64,000 nt of DNA from Prorocentrum cordatum (GCA_963575745.1 CAUYUJ010000669.1:139501-203500), one strand, 5' to 3'; shown: positions 31,757 through 41,464, counted from the first letter of the stretch. Notes: generated by a model not told the origin, from the letters alone. Numbers and translations: made by a program.

Positions 31757-32534
31757 CGCAGTTCGTGTAGGGGAGCGGGGCCAGTCCTGCTGGAGGTGTT
31801 CAGCGGGTCTGGGCGCCTCTCTTCATCGTGGAGGCGTGTCTGCCAAGGCCGGCTGGCCGCCTTCGAGCTTGACATCAAGCATGATCCTGAGTCAGACCTT
31901 CTGCAACGCCGAGTGCAGCAACTCCTTCGAGGTTGGCTCCGCTCCGGCCTGGTGGCGGCCGCGTGGGTCGCCACTCCCTGTCAGTCAATGTCGCCAGCGC
32001 GTAACCGACCAAACGGACCCCCACTGAGAAGCAGCTCGCACCCTGAGGGCCCGCCTGACATGCCCCCTGGCAGCTCTGAAGGTTTTGCAAGGAAATAGGC
32101 TTTGTGCTTTCATCTTTAGTCTTTTTGAGCTGGCGCTGGCCCTTGGGATCCTGGTCGGCCTGGAAAACCCTGGGTCCTCCTGGCTGTGGAAGCAGCCTGT
32201 TGCTCGGCGTGTTTCAAAACGGTCTGGGGTCCAGCGCCTGACGGTTGATTTTTGTGCTTTCGGCACCCCGTGGCGAAAGTGTACTGCTATCGTCTATGCT
32301 AATGCTGAATTGTCTGTCCTCCGTCCCTTCACGTGTTGTGGCCGAGGTATATGCTCATTCTCAGGTAGGCCCCACACCGAGCTAGCAGGCAAAGATAGTA
32401 CAGGTAGATTTCTCACGGCTATCGCCGAACCGTGCCCAAGCGATTTGTGTAAATACATTGCTCGTGCCTTTCTAAATGCTCATCGTAATCATGTGTTTCG
32501 GGGGATGTGGTCTAAGGTAGCCCCTCGCCTTTAA
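31757..32534 (+). CDS. YR-element C5-methyltransferase-like domain
   Basis: Follows the recombinase in the same frame directly after its TGA, with no ATG before the first motif, so readthrough or an ancestral fusion is plausible. PVLLEVFSGSGRLSSSW is SAM-binding motif I (~31778-31828). WVATPCQSMSPARN carries the Pro-Cys-Gln catalytic loop of motif IV (Cys at 31979-31981). After a one-base shift near 32070, VGLENPGSSWLW gives motif VI (Glu-Asn, ~32163) and VDFCAFGTPWRKCTAI gives motif VIII. A late region (HTELAGKDSTGRFLTAIAEP) precedes TAA 32532-32534. No clear target-recognition domain was recognised. Capture of cytosine methyltransferases by retrotransposons has been reported in eukaryotes including dinoflagellates. 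A role in methylating the element's own DNA is inference. Confidence 0.7.
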
Positions 32535-32576
32535 GTCGCGGTTCCAGAAATATGTTTCGGAGTCCTCCGATTTTGT

Positions 32577-32717
32577 GGTGTTGTGCTGACTACTGCCGGT
32601 CTCGAGGACTGGCGCCTGATTGCATCCTCTCGTCTAGCGCTCTGGGCTCCAGTAAGCACACAGATCAAACCTTCGGTCTGGCCACTGAGGAGAAAGAGCT
32701 CCTCGGAAAAACAGATG
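32577..32717 (+). repeat. Split direct repeat B1
   Basis: 141 bp starting GGTGTTGTGCTGACTACTGC and ending AACAGATG. Four substitutions from B2 (32845-32985). Its last four bases (GATG) are the first four of A2. Confidence 0.95.
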
Positions 32718-32807
32718 GCAATGCGTGCATGTGCATCTTTTCTGAGAGCGCCTTGGGTAGAGGGGGCCGCGCGTCACTGCACGCCCGCAACCGATTGTGC
32801 TCAAGCT
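32714..32807 (+). repeat. Split direct repeat A2
   Basis: 94-bp copy of A1, directly abutting B1. The B1/A2 joint is what a circular intermediate would carry. Confidence 0.95.
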
Positions 32808-32844
32808 CCCTCCCGTGCCCACCCGCGGAGCAAAATCTACGCGA

Positions 32845-32985
32845 GGTGTTGTGCTGACTACTGCTGGTCTCGAGGACTGGCGCCTGATTGCATCCTCTCG
32901 TCTAGCGCTCTGGGCTCCAGTAAGCACACAGATCAAACCTTCGGTCTGGCCGCTGAGGAGAAAGAGCTCCTTGGAAGAACAGATG
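32845..32985 (+). repeat. Split direct repeat B2 (element 3' end)
   Basis: 141-bp copy of B1, 37 bp after A2, ending in GATG at 32982-32985. The flank then continues as the broken fold-back element (TTTATACCG). Confidence 0.95.
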
Positions 32986-33530
32986 TTTATACCGTTTCTT
33001 CGTCCTCTATCTTCTTCCCGTTCTTGCGGGACGCGGATTGCGTTCTCTTGCTTCTGAATGGGTTTTCGTTCGTTCTTGCTCTTGTCCGCCCTCCTCTCGA
33101 TGGGCAGTGTCCCTCCTCTTCTCTCTTCTGAGATGACCCCGGGGCCCGGGCGAGGACGCGGACCACAAGACCTCCCCGTTCTCTCTTCCTGCCCTCCCAG
33201 ACCCCCCAGGGTCACGAAAACATTTCGACGGGAGGTAGTTCGCTATTTCCGGCCTCCGAGGGCCCTCGCAGGGCCCCACTACCGTCAACAGACGGTTCAA
33301 GACGAAATAACAGTCCCAGGGAATGGGTCGAGACCTCCGTTGGTCGACGTCCTGAAACATCACAACGTCGAGGAACGACCGCGGGGGTGCTAAGGTGGTA
33401 GGGTTGTTATGAGCGGATGCCAAGGTGGTCATAGCTGGCCCAACCTGGTTTACGAGTGGGCTACAGATGCCCCGAGTGGCCCAGCGAGGGTCGCGACCCG
33501 TTCTGAGTGGGCTCCGCCCACTTAGCGAAG
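32986..33530. other. Flank downstream of the YR element
   Basis: The first ~25 bases complete the interrupted fold-back element. The rest has overlapping frames on both strands (about 33130-33393 plus, 33007-33432 minus), either of which could be a fragment. I cannot choose between them. A GPGEDADHK-like reading at ~33140-33165 echoes the Lys-rich/acidic gene left of the insertion. Confidence 0.4.
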
Positions 33531-33532
33531 TT

Positions 33533-35960
33533 ATCGAAGACGCCTACGGCGAATCACCGCCGCCCCCCGCCTTCTAGAATCGCCCATGTGGCCTAGCCTT
33601 GTGGCAAATGCTCTGCCAAGGTATCGGGCCATGTGTTCCCCCAACCGTTGTGGAAACCCTTCGGGGAACACTTGGGGGAGGATGGCGGGGAAGATTAAGA
33701 GGAGGTGGAGGAGGAGGAGGAGGAGGAGGAGGAGGAGGAGGAGGAGGAGGGGCCATCTTGGGAGCCTCTGGGGACACTCTTGGGGCCTCTTGAGAGCTTC
33801 CTGGGAGCCTCTTGGACCTTTGGGGGGTTCTCGGGGGCCTCTTTGGCCGTCTTGGTGGGCTCCTGGCCCGTCGGACGCCGTCGGAAGCCGTTTTGGGGGC
33901 CTCTCTGGGCCGACTTGGGGCCCTCTTGGGGTGCTCCAGGGCCGTCTTGGAGGCCATGTTGGGCGTCTTGGAGGCCTCTTGGGCCGTCTTGGGGGCCTTT
34001 TGGGGTCGTCTTGGGGGCCTCTTGGGCCGTTCTGGGGCCACACTGGAGACCTCTTGGGCGATCTTTGGGGGCTCTTGGGTCGTCTCAGGCCGTCAGAAGG
34101 CCGAAACAGCGAATGCCACAAACCTTCAAACACTTGTTGGAAAGTAATACATGTTGCCATTTCGAGCTTTCCTGGAGGCCCTCTTGGAGGCTTCCTGGGC
34201 CGTATTGGGCCATCATAGGGCCATCTTCAGCCGTCTTGGTGGGCTCCTGACCCGCCTGATGCCGTCGGAAAACGTTTGGGGGACCTCTCTGGGCCGACTT
34301 GGGGCCCTCTTGGAATGCTCCAGGGCCGTCTTGGAGGTCAACTTAGGCGTCTTAGAGTGCCTCCTGGGCCGTCTTGGGGGCCTCTCGGGGCCGTCTTGGG
34401 GGCCTCTTGGGCTGCTCTGGGGCCATCTTGGAGGCCTCTTGGGCGATCTTGGGGCGATGTTTGGGGGCTCTTGGCCCGTCTCGGGCCGTCGGAAGGCCGA
34501 AAAGACGCAAATGCCAAACTTCTCCAACAACCAAACGTAATTCAATGAGTTTGGCCTCTTCTGGCCGTCCTGGAGGCCCTCTTGGAGGCCTCTTGAGCCG
34601 TCGTGGGCCTTAGAGCCAACCTTGGCCATCTTGGTGGGCTCCTGGCCCGTCTGACGCCATCGGACGCCGTCTTGGGGGCCTCTTTGGGTCGATTTGGGGT
34701 CCTCTTGGGGTGCTCCAGGGCCGTCTTGGAGGCCATCTTGGGCGTGTTGGGGCCCTCTTGGGCCGTCTTGGGGCGCTCTTGGGGCCGTCTTGGAGGCCTC
34801 TTAGGCCGTCATAGGGCCATATTGGAGGCCTCTTGGGCGCTCTTGGGCCGATCTTTCGGCCCTCTTGAGCCGTCGTGGGCCGTCGGACGGCTGGAAAATA
34901 GCAGAAGCCAGAACCTTCAAAAACATAAGGAAGGCCTCTTCGGGCCCTCGTGGAGGATCTTTTGGAGGCCGTGAGCCGTCGTGGAGGTCTCTTGGAGGCC
35001 TCTTGGAGGCCTCTGGGGCCGTCTTGGGCCGTCTTAGGTGTTTCTGAGTTTCTTATGCGAATTTGGAGGCATCCTTGACTCTCGTGGGCCGTCTTCGAGG
35101 CAATCTTGGACCACCTTGCGCGAACTTGGAGGCCATCTTGGAGCCGTCTGAAGCCGAAAAACCCTTTGCAACCACCTTTTGCGCATCCTTCCGGGTGGCC
35201 GGCGGGACGGGCAGAAGCCCCAGGGGGAGTTCTTTGGAAGAAAGAACCGAGACCAAAAGCGAAAGGACTCAGTACGCCGGGCACCCGTGTGGCAAGCCAA
35301 TAGGGGGCGGCGGATCGAAGACGCTCACGGCGAATCACCGCCGCTCCCTGCCTTTTTGGAAGCGCCTGCGTGGCCGAAAGTTGGGTTTGAGCTTGGCCAA
35401 GCTATCGGGCCACGTGTTCCCCGAGTGGGTTTCGAAAGCCTTCAGGGCACACCGAGTCGGCAAGCTATCGGACCAGGTGGTTTCCGAGCTTTCGGGCCTC
35501 CTGGAGGACGTCTTGGAGGGGTCTTGGGCCGTCTTGGAGGCCTCTGGCGGGCCTTTTGGGCAGTTGAAGGCCATCTTCAGGCCATCTGGGGCCGTCTTGG
35601 GTGCATCTAGCACGGATTGTCGGTTCATGTTCCCCCTCTTGGGCTCCTTTTGAAGCCGTCTTGGTGTCCTCTCGGGCCTTCTTGGGCGCCTCTCGAGCCG
35701 TCTTGGGTCCTTCGTGGGCCGTCTTGGGGCTCTCTTGGAGGCATCTTGGGCTGTCTTGGGGTGGTCTTGTGGACGTCTTGGCCCATCTTGGAGCGTCGGG
35801 AGGCCGAATAGGTGAGAACGCTAACATGTGTCAAAAAGCCGAAAGAACTTCAATGATATTTACCTCTTGGGCCGTCTTGAGGCCCTGTTGGGCCGTCTTG
35901 GGGCTCTCTTGGGGTCCTCTTGGGCCGTCTTGGAGTGGTCTTGTGGACCTCGGAAAGAGC
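33533..35960. repeat. Large GGCCGTCTTGGGG-type array with ~397-bp higher-order period
   Basis: Tens of degenerate copies of GGGCCGTCTTGGGGGCCTCT-like blocks. Breaks containing GGCCG(A)AAA... occur at about 34097, 34494 and 34891, exactly ~397 bp apart, with another at ~35805. A longer block (ATCGAAGACGC...CGGCGAATCACCGCCGC) occurs at 33533 and again at 35314. The array is the reverse complement of the one at 14480-15060. Leu/Gly/Trp-rich or Pro/Arg-rich frames across it are artefacts. Confidence 0.85.
33690..33755. repeat. (GGA)n microsatellite
   Basis: GGAGGA run inside the first unit of the large array. Confidence 0.9.
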
Positions 35961-35984
35961 GTGTTCTACCGCTGCTGGCGGAAA

Positions 35985-36645
35985 ACCGAGGGGGGGTCAC
36001 TACCGGTTCGAACCCCTTCCCCCCCCCCTCCGGAAAACCGGGGGGGGTCACTACGGTTCGAACCCCTCCCCCCCCCCCCAGTTCATCATGAAACGGGGGG
36101 GGGGTCACTACCGGTTCGAACCCCCCCCCCCCTTCGAACTCGAAAACCGGGGGGGGTCACTGCCGGTTCGAACCCCCCCCCCCTCGAAAACCGAGGGGGG
36201 GTGCGGACAGTGGTGGGGACGTGTTGGTGGGGACAGTGGTGAGGGGACAGCGGGACAGTGGTGAGGACAGTGGGACAGTGGTGGGGACGGTAGTGGTGGG
36301 GACAATGGTGAGGACAATGGTGGGAACAGTGGGGACAGTGGGACAGTGGTGGGGACGGTGGTGGTGGGGGACAGTGGTGTGGGGACAGTGGGAATGTGGT
36401 GGAAACAGTAGGACAGTGGAGGGTACAGTGGTGGTGGGGACAGTGGTGAAGGCGGTGGCGAGGACGGCGGTGGGACAATGGGACAGAGGTACAGTGGGGA
36501 CAGTGGTGGGGACAGTGGGGACAGTGGTGGGAACAGTGGGACAGCTCAGTGGTTCGAACCGGTAGTGACCCCCCCCTCCGGTTTTCGAGGGGGGGGGGGG
36601 TTCGAACCGGTAGTGACCCCCCCCGGTTTTCGAGTTCGAGGGGGG
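35985..36645. repeat. Inverted repeat of GGTTCGAACC units around a GGGACAGTGGTG minisatellite
   Basis: Left arm: about four units of GGGGGGTCACTACCGGTTCGAACCCC (35985-36200), spaced ~55-60 bp. Right arm: the same in inverse orientation (GGTTCGAACCGGTAGTGACCCC) at 36550-36640. Between them lies a (GGGACAGTGGTG)n minisatellite (~36205-36545). The following G-rich tract runs to ~36745. Confidence 0.9.
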
Positions 36646-37330
36646 GGGGGGGGGGGAGGGGGGGAGGGGGGGGGTTTTGCCGGGGGAAGGGGGGGGGGTC
36701 CAGCAGGAGGGGGGGGGATTTTCGGAGGGGGGGGGGGGAACCCCGGGTTCCGGAGGAAAAGGGTGGCAATTTTCCACAGTAAAGCGGCGGTGGATCACGC
36801 TCTCTCATGAGAACGCTAATATTTGTCAAACACCGAAAGCAATTCGATGATTGTTACCTCTTGGGGCCCTCTTGGGGAGGCTCTTGGGACTCTTTTGGGG
36901 CGTCTTGGGGGCCCCTTGGGCCGTATGACCATCTGGACATCCCCGAGTACCCCCCCCCTAGCACCCCCCGCTGTCATTCCAGCTTCTCCTCTTCTCGGCG
37001 TCGCCCCAACATGCTAACACCATGTGAGCGTCGGCCCCCCAGAGGCGACGCGCGCACCATTACATCTTATGGTACATGCGTCGTTGCGGGCGCTTTCTGG
37101 CCACACCGCTCGGGAAACGATATACTACAAGATGGGTATACTAATATGTTCGGGCCGGACGCGCGCCTCCAAGGAGGACATATAGTACTAGTATGTCCCT
37201 GTGCGTCCCATCTTCTTTCTTCCTTCCCTCTCCGCACGAATCTGCGGCTCCAGCTTCGGTCACGTTCGCAGGACAGCCGTTCGGCCGGATGTCTGCTGGT
37301 CTCTGACACAAGCAGTGGTACATCGCTGTC
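36646..37330. other. G-rich tract then unassigned sequence
   Basis: G runs to ~36745, then a final CTTGGGG-type repeat stub at 36857-36925 (the break block GAGAACGCTAATATTTGTCAAA recurs here and near 35816). No gene supported. Confidence 0.5.
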
Positions 37331-37336
37331 TGCCTC

Positions 37337-37465
37337 CAGAAGGAGGAGGATGAGGAGGAGGAGGAGAGGAGGAGGAGGAGGAGGAGGAGGAGGAGGAGGA
37401 AGAAGAAGAAGAATAACAAGAGGAGGAGGAGGAGGAAGAGTAGGAGGAGGACGAGTAGGAGGAGG
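37337..37465. repeat. (GGA)n microsatellite
   Basis: GGAGGA/AGAAGAAG tract. Downstream (37470-37495) CCCTCCCACAGCAG could be an intron end before the possible exon at 37500. Confidence 0.9.
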
Positions 37466-37499
37466 CAGGGCCCATCCCCTCCCACAGCAGCAAAAAACA

Positions 37500-37644
37500 A
37501 GGACTTCTGGGACAGCGTCGGTGGGCTGGCCGACGAGGGCGGAGCCGGCGCTCCAGCGGGCGCCCCCGTCGGCGCGGCTGCGGCCGGCGCTTACGTGCAA
37601 GAGGCCACGGCTTCGCGTAAGAGTGGCCCTTCGCCAGAGTGACT
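37500..37644 (+). CDS. Possible small Ala/Gly-rich exon
   Basis: One frame reads KDFWDSVGGLADEGGAGAP, an Ala/Gly stretch and YVQEATASRKSGPSPE before TGA. A plausible 3' splice site (CCCACAG) precedes it. Similar Gly/Ala-rich frames at 38426-39037 and 39490-39650 could be further exons of the same gene. Nothing identifies a function. Confidence 0.3.
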
Positions 37645-38425
37645 TTTGGTGCGGGCCCACGAGGACCCCGCTTGCACTGGCCGGTGGGCTTGGATTGCTT
37701 GGATTTGGTCTCCCCCGCGGCCCTCTGAAGTCGCGCACCGAAGGTCCCTCGTGCCTGGGCCGCTATTGCGCGCAGTCGAAGGCCACGGAGGAGACGGGGG
37801 CCTACGTGAGCCAGGCCTCAGGAGAGGGACAGAGACCCTTCAGATCTGGCGACGCAGCGCTTCCGAGCCGGGCGCTTTAGCCCTGCTTCGGGCCCCCAGA
37901 CCCTCGCAGGTCGATCGGGCTCGAACGATGCAGCAGGAAGATAGGGTCTGGGCCTGGGTCGTGATTTTGAGCGATGTTGTATTTTTTGTTGCCCTCCTCC
38001 TCCTCCTCCTCCTCCTCCTTCTTCTCTTCCTCTCGAGAAAAGGCACGACGCGAGGTTTTTGTCAGTTTTCTGCCTCTAGGGGCGCTCACCGGGCCTCGGG
38101 ACCAGCAAGAAATGACCGCATGGTTGAAAAAGCGGCCGCGGTGAAGAGGTCCAGATTATTTTGCGAAGAAATCAAACCATCGGAGTTCTCGGGGATAGTG
38201 GTACCGCTGCTCGCCCTGACCCTCGCCGTCGAAGCTCTGGCCAGGACGCACCTCGGCGGGAGAGATCCGGGGAGCAGCGGCATCGGTACCTTCCCTGAGA
38301 TCCGACGAAACAATTGCAACACGGCTCTGAATCACGACCGGAGCCTTAGATCCCATCTCTCTACGCGCCAGACAACTGGGCGAAGCCGCCCAGAGCGGAA
38401 AAGAGTTGGGACGCCAGGATCGTAA

Positions 38426-39037
38426 TGTTTTTGTCTACCCGAGGCGGCCCTGGGCGATGCGACGCCCGCGGAGGCCGGCGGAGGCGCAGGTGGAGGCGGC
38501 GGGGCGGCGGCGGCCGTCGACGGCGGTGGTGCGCCCACCGACGCCGGCACGGCCCCGCAGGTTCCGGCGGCGTCCGCGGGGGAGTTCGCCGCGGGCCAGG
38601 CCCAGGGGCCCCTAGACGGTGTGATGGCCACACCGCGTGGTGAGGTAGCGGGGGTTCAGGGTCACAGCAGGGCTTGCGGCTCGGGTGGTGCTCCGAGGAG
38701 GTCTCGGGCGACTAGGGCTTCCGAGGCCCCACGAGCATGTGCTCACGGACCGCGCGGTGAGGTCGTTGGGTATTCCGAGGTCAAAACGCGGTCAGTCACC
38801 ACGCGGTTTGGGGGCCCCGAGCAGGCCGTGGAGGCCAGGTACGGCAACGGCTTCTTCTCCGCGGTCGTGGTCGCGAACCAGGTCGGGGGCAACGTTAGGG
38901 ACCCCACATCGCCCATTGGTCGCCGATCGGGGTCTGACAGCCCACCCCGCCCGGGACCGTGCGGATTCTCTCGCGGGAGCCTACGCCGATCTGCGGGCGA
39001 TGTTTCGCCGATTCTTGGTGGATGCCTCCCGCACTGA
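38426..39037 (+). CDS. Possible Gly/Ala-rich exon
   Basis: Open from after a TAA (38423-38425) through LPEAALGDATPAEAGGG, a Gly/Ala run and GEFAAGQAQGPLDG, to a globular-looking RYGNGFFSAVVVANQVGG and TGA at 39035-39037. A competing frame around 38960-39110 (SLAGAYADLRAMFRRFLVDA) also looks coding, which suggests a frame change near 38930. Unrecognised. Confidence 0.3.
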   Translation, partial: CFCLPEAALGDATPAEAGGGAGGGGGAAAAVDGGGAPTDAGTAPQVPAASAGEFAAGQAQGPLDGVMATPRGEVAGVQGHSRACGSGGAPRRSRATRASEAPRACAHGPRGEVVGYSEVKTRSVTTRFGGPEQAVEARYGNGFFSAVVVANQVGGNVRDPTSPIGRRSGSDSPPRPGPCGFSRGSLRRSAGDVSPILGGCLPH

Positions 39038-39149
39038 GCCCACGCCCCCCCCCCGACGTGGACCCTCGCCAGGGCGGGGAACGGGTGCGCGTGAAGTACG
39101 ACTACGACGGCAGCGAGGCCGAGGTTCAGGGAACAAGAAAGATCGTAAA

Positions 39150-39300
39150 CCTAAAGTGTCAGAAATCCGCGCTGAGTTCCAGGATCGGCGCTGGACACCC
39201 ATCCCTGGCGTCGGAGGGCGCCGCCAGGGGGCCCAGCGCCGATCTAAGGAATCCGCGCGGAGTTCCGAGAGTTGATGTTTATGCCATTTTAACGACGGAA
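39150..39300. mobile_element. Fold-back (MITE-like) element, uninterrupted copy
   Basis: Arms AAATCCGCGCTGAGTTCC ... GATCGGCGCTGG and CCAGCGCCGATC ... GAATCCGCGCGGAGTTCC are reverse complements, around a CCCTGGCG-rich centre. The right end reads GAGAGTTGATGTTTATGCC. That corresponds to the sequence split by the YR element at 26456/32985, and so shows the empty site. Confidence 0.7.
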
Positions 39301-39489
39301 ACAAATTGGATCGTCTGCGCCGACGTTGGCGCGTAAGCTGATCGTGTACGGTCGCGCGTAAGCGCCTTCGCCTCGAATGTAGCGTGCCGCGCTGGCGGCC
39401 CGCGTAAGCCGCCGCGTAAGGTCGCTGTGTCCTGTGTCATCTCGCGTAAGACCCAATTTTGATCGTCGCTCACTTTTGGTTTCTCGAGA

Positions 39490-39650
39490 GGTGGACCGGG
39501 CGGATGTGAGGGCGAAGGCGGCGGAGGCGGCGGGGGTGGCGGCGGAGGAGGTTGCCCCGGTGGCCGGCGGTGACGGCGCCGCCGCGGGCGGCGCGGGCGA
39601 GGAGGCAGTCCCCGCAGGGGTGGTCGCTTGGCAGGAGGATCGAAGGCAAA
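39490..39650 (+). CDS. Possible Ala/Val-rich exon
   Basis: Frame EVDRADVRAKAAEAAGVAAE, then PAGVVAWQED, between fold-back copies. Composition resembles the other possible exons at 37500 and 38426. Weak evidence. Confidence 0.25.
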
Positions 39651-39659
39651 CAGCAAGCA

Positions 39660-40020
39660 GCGTGAGCATGAGCCTTCCAGGGAGATCCGCGCGGCTTTCT
39701 CGGATCGGCCTTCAGGCCCCTCCCCTCCTTGCGCCGAATTGCATGAGCATGGGTATCCAATGCCCTCGCCGTGAGCTTTCGGAGCTCCGCGCGGGTTCCT
39801 CGGATCGGCGCTGGGGCCCCCTGGCCGCGAGCTCCGCGCGCCAGAGAGGGAGGGGGGCCAGCGCGGATCCAGGGAGTCCATGCGGAGCTCTGACAGTTTA
39901 TGCTTATGCATTATGGAGATTCTTCCTTTAGAGGAGGAGGGCGCACCGCGCGCCAGAGAGAGGGGGGTCCAGCGCCGATCCAGAAAGTCCGCGTGGTGCT
40001 TCGGCAGTCTACGGTGGGTG
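39660..40020. mobile_element. Nested or partial fold-back element copies
   Basis: GAGATCCGCGCGG..TTTCTCGGATCGG, GAGCTCCGCGCGGGTTCCTCGGATCGGCGCTGG and two GCGCGCCAGAGAG centres, followed by CCAGCGC.GATCCAG.. arms at ~39860 and ~39985. At least two overlapping or partial copies are present. TTTATGCTTATGCATTATGG at ~39898 matches the family's outer end. Confidence 0.6.
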
Positions 40021-40224
40021 CCCAGGATGTCTCAGACTGGAGAAGTTCTTATCTGATAAGGGCGGCGGTGGTATCCATGGGCGATCCACGATTGGAGTTC
40101 CACGGGCTTCCAGACCCTCGATTCCTGACCGAATGGTTCCTTATCCAATATCACCACCGTATGTTGCGTTGCACCTTCAGGGGACCTCGCTTGTCCCCAA
40201 AATTGGTGTCTTTTCTTTTGCCCG

Positions 40225-40335
40225 ACGCGGGCTTGATGCAGATTCGATGCGGATTGGGCGTAGATTCGACGCAGAGTCGACGTGGATTCGACGCGATTCG
40301 ACGAGGCCGACATGGATTCGACGCGGATAATTAGA
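40225..40335. repeat. GATTCGACGCG minisatellite
   Basis: About seven degenerate copies of an 11-14 base unit GATTCGACGCG. Confidence 0.8.
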
Positions 40336-41380
40336 GCCGCGACGGGACAAACAATGTCACCCGAGGATGCAACACAACGTATGTAGACATGTGCAGTTTT
40401 CGTTTCCTTTGGAGGAGGAGGGCTGGGAGAACGTGGAGGAGATGAACATCGGCGGTGAGGCCGCCGCGGGGGGGGGGCGGCGGACGGGTCGCCGCACCTG
40501 TCGGGGCGGGGGGCGGGCATTCGGCATCATTATCCTCCTCGTCCTCGTCGTTTTCGTCCTCGCCGTCCCGTTAGGGCGGGCATTCGGCTTCTCCTCGTCG
40601 TTCTCGTCCCCGTCGGAGTTGTTCCGTTTCGCCTCGTGCTCTTCTTTCTCCTCCCCCCCCGCCACGACTCGGGGCTCCACAGCATCATCTAAGCTGGCCG
40701 CTGGCCCTGTCGGCGCGCGCCTCGGTTTCGCGCACAGGAGCCCACCGCCTCAGAAGACTTGATTCCCCCAGACGCTCCAACCTCCTCCCTTCCGCCTACC
40801 TCCCACCCCCCAGCGAAGGGATGAGGAGAGGAGAAGGGGGATTCTATTCTGAGATCGGCGGCGAGCGAGGGGGGGAAGTGAGAAAGAGAAGGCCTTCTCA
40901 GAAGGCGGCGGGGCTTCTCAGAAGCCCTCCGGCCTTCTGAGAAGTCTTCTGCGTCTTCGGGGAAGGCTTAGAACACCTTTCAGAGTGCCCAAGAACTCCC
41001 AAACCCTCTGAGAAGGCACGCCCCTCTTGCTTGAACCCCAGGCTCGCCGCCGAGAGGAGGGATCAGAGTAAGCTGAAGATGTATCAACGATATTGCAAAA
41101 CAGTCGAGCATCTGATTCAGAAACCTCCCTCCGGAATGCTGGGCCAGCGTGTCTTAAGACAAATGTTCGAAAGCTGGCCAGTTTCTTGAGCACTTTCGCC
41201 CCTCCAGCGTCAACATCAGAACTTGGCCCAGACTTGTTTTATGAAACTGCTGGGAGGCTGGCCCGGATTTCGAAAAGGATACTCTTTTCTATTCGATTTG
41301 CGGTTGTACACCCTCGGGTCCTAAAGTAGCTCGGCCAGCAGCTTGAGTGCCGCCTTTCCGCCACTTCCCTGGGGCTCACC
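40336..41380. other. Unassigned region with CTTCTCAGAAG palindromes
   Basis: Includes a G run and a CGTCCTCGTCG tract at 40465-40600, then a cluster of GGCCTTCTCAGAAGG, GGCTTCTCAGAAGCC and GGCCTTCTGAGAAG palindromes at ~40890-40945. No gene supported. Confidence 0.45.
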
Positions 41381-41464
41381 TCCACATTGCCGACACCGCC
41401 ACTGAACCAGCCCAGGCTCGGAGCACCCCAGGGGATGGGCAGCCTGTACAGTACCCGGATCCAG

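Larger units (their letters stand above)
26456..32985 (+). mobile_element. Tyrosine-recombinase (PAT/Ngaro/DIRS-like) retrotransposon with C5-MTase-like cargo
   Basis: About 6.5 kb. Terminal organisation is A1 (26456-26549), body, B1 (32577-32717), A2 (32714-32807), B2 (32845-32985): the split-direct-repeat arrangement known for PAT/Ngaro-type elements. The body encodes, in order, a Cys-Pro/membrane ORF, a gag-like ORF, RT-RNase H, a tyrosine recombinase with an arginine box and a Leu-Arg-His-Gly box, and a C5-MTase-like domain. A circular intermediate is expected to integrate by the recombinase rather than by an integrase. GATG is shared by the left end, the B1/A2 joint and the right end. 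There is no longer target duplication. A1/A2 differ at 2 of 94 positions and B1/B2 at 4 of 141, so the insertion is fairly young. Yet the body has several frameshifts, and the recombinase Tyr is replaced by Cys. Confidence 0.9.

Noticed and set aside
31760-32027. Continuation of the RT-RNase H frame to 32027
   Set aside because: The recombinase and methyltransferase motifs lie in other frames over this interval, so the extension is a shadow.
33007-33432. Minus-strand ORF with FLDVVMFQDVDQRRSRPIPW
   Set aside because: Competes with an equally plausible plus-strand frame over the same bases and has no recognisable domain; left unassigned.
35985-36645. GGTTCGAACC units as tRNA genes
   Set aside because: No acceptor stem, anticodon arm or A box at suitable distance; the word is self-complementary and tandemly repeated.
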